Positions 62,965-64,000 of a stretch of 64,000 nt of DNA are shown here, in pieces; the first letter of the stretch is position 1; every line of letters starts with the position of its first letter. Origin of the DNA: Lichina pygmaea (taxonomy: Eukaryota; Ascomycota; Lichinomycetes; Lichinales; Lichinaceae); NCBI GenBank assembly GCA_963422465.1, contig OY730172.1:372001-436000 (forward strand), read 5' to 3'. A program made the position numbers and the translations under genes. The notes under the pieces are model-generated. The model worked only from the letters and a program-made list of their open reading frames with translations. It did not search any database and was not told the origin of the DNA.

Positions 62965-64000
62965 CAGTGCTCTTCGAATCTGGAGTCGGAAGAGCAGGCA
63001 AGACAACACTCCGGAGAGAAGGGGTCGAGCAGAGCCTCGACGCGACAGCCTGCAGTCCGCATTTTCGCATCAGGATGAGAGTCAACGGGCATCTGACAAA
63101 CGCCATGATCGACTCTGGAGCTACTGGCAACTTCATGTCAGAAAGTTTCGCCAGGAAGCACAAGATCCCGACTCAGGAAAAGAGGAATCCATACCAACTA
63201 ACGGTAGTGGACGGGACACCACTCTCCAACGACCAAGGACGAGTGACGAAGGAGACCAAGAACCTACGACTGTGTGTCGACGGTACGACAATCGGATCAG
63301 AAGAATTCGACTTGGTCCAGATACCACATGAAGTTATATTGGGTCTTCCGTGGTTGGAAAGTCAAAACCCAAGGATCGACTGGAAAAGAAGGCACCTAGT
63401 CTTTCCGAAGAGGAGTCTGGCAACTCGAGCAGAGCCAGAGAAAGTGAGAATCAAAGAGATCTCATATGCAGGGTGGAAGAAGCACCACCGGCGAGGGCGA
63501 GCCTATGTGGCTTGGATGAAGCCCCGAAACCATCAACTTTGCACCACGCATGACGCCGTGGGCGAGACTCAGGCACCGCAGCTGCCAAGTGAGTATAAAG
63601 ACTACCAGGAGATGTTTGGTGAGGAAGCGGTCGCGACGCTACCAGAACACCAAGAGTGGGATCATGAAATTCCGCTGGAAGACGGAAAGAAACCCACACA
63701 TGGCCCTATTTACGCTCTATCAGCAAAGGAGCTTGAGGCCTTAAGAGATTACCTGGACAAGAACCTAGCGAAAGGGTTCATAAGACCTTCAACATCACTG
63801 GCCGGATACCCGATATTGTTTGTGCCAAAGAAAGACGGCAAATTACGACTGTGTGTCGACTACCGGCAGCTCAATGCAATCACGATTAAGAATCGCTACC
63901 CGCTACCGTTAATATCGGAAATCCAGGACCGAATCCAAGGAGCCAAGTGGTTTACCAAATTCGACATCCGAGGCGCTTTCAACCTGGTTAGGATGAAAGA
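62961..64000 (+). CDS. pol: Gypsy-2 Pol (protease and N-terminal RT), open to the edge
   Basis: Translated in the -1 frame relative to gag, with no stop over 346 codons. Protease: MIDSGATGNFMSESFARK with the DSGA active site (63107-63160) and VILGLPWLESQNP as the second half. Reverse transcriptase begins with YKDYQEMFGEEA, LEALRDYLDKNLAKGFIRPS, LFVPKKDGKLRLCVDYRQLN and KFDIRGAFNLVRMKE, where Asp of FDI is a catalytic residue. RNase H and integrase are expected to the right of the window. Confidence 0.92.

Larger units (their letters stand above)
60943..64000 (+). mobile_element. Gypsy-2 LTR retrotransposon, 5' part, intact to the right edge
   Basis: LTR 60943-61381, leader with self-complementary site, gag 61420-62964, -1 frameshift signal, pol open to 64000. 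In contrast with every other element here it is rich in CpG and CGA codons, so it is young or has escaped the decay. The 3' half and 3' LTR are outside the window. Confidence 0.93.

Overview
No host gene is visible in this window. It is a nested transposon landscape from a large, repeat-rich fungal genome. The endonuclease/reverse-transcriptase LINEs without RNase H resemble the Tad clade of filamentous ascomycetes, and the main LTR element is a Ty3/gypsy chromovirus with a chromodomain remnant. I therefore infer a Pezizomycotina-type ascomycete; this rests on element families only.

Families, with names local to this report. (1) Ty3-1 is a chromovirus with 267-277 bp LTRs and 5 bp target-site duplications (TSDs). 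It occurs as a left-edge fragment (1-1104), a 3' fragment (9659-10439), elements O (23298-28130, its 3' end now at 46428-46649), E (28131-32672), F (32402-37719) and G (49612-54939), and two solo LTRs (18243-18604, 19649-19915). (2) LINE-A has a full-length copy with both ORFs open (12755-18199, minus), two near-full-length dead copies (1667-7088; 49276-60057, split by G) and a 5'-truncated copy (43199-45397). Its relatives are LINE-A' (7089-9658), LINE-B (12478-12742 plus 18212-22076, and 60058-60942), LINE-C (1105-1666; 37720-39015 plus 46921-49235), older minus-strand fragments LINE-D and LINE-E, and an unrelated truncated LINE-F (10499-12324). (3) Gypsy-2 starts at 60943 with an intact gag and pol and runs off the right edge. 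(4) Old relics fill 39016-43198 and 45398-45745: a Plavaka-like transposase fragment, a gypsy-2-like gag/protease relic, and an LTR plus gag of another gypsy element.

TSDs give a relative order: LINE-D was hit by LINE-F and by LINE-B, and LINE-B was hit by LINE-A copy 2 and two Ty3-1 elements now reduced to solo LTRs. Ty3-1 G sits in the 5' UTR of LINE-A copy 3. Two TSDs (GACTC and GTTTG) are each split between about 28-38 kb and about 46.6-46.9 kb in opposite orientation. This shows that about 14 kb was inverted by recombination between inverted LTRs, and it explains an apparent three-LTR tandem.

Element biology. Both gypsy families show an 8-9 nt match between a putative transcript start downstream of the LTR TATA box and a site exactly 2 nt downstream of the 5' LTR, as expected for Tf1/sushi-type self-priming rather than tRNA priming. 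Gypsy-2 carries a canonical A AAA AAC slippery heptamer at the gag stop. LINE-A ORF1 and ORF2 overlap as ATGA. Most inactivating changes in Ty3-1 and LINE-A are C-to-T or G-to-A, often at CpG, suggesting methylation- or RIP-like decay; gypsy-2 has retained its CpGs.
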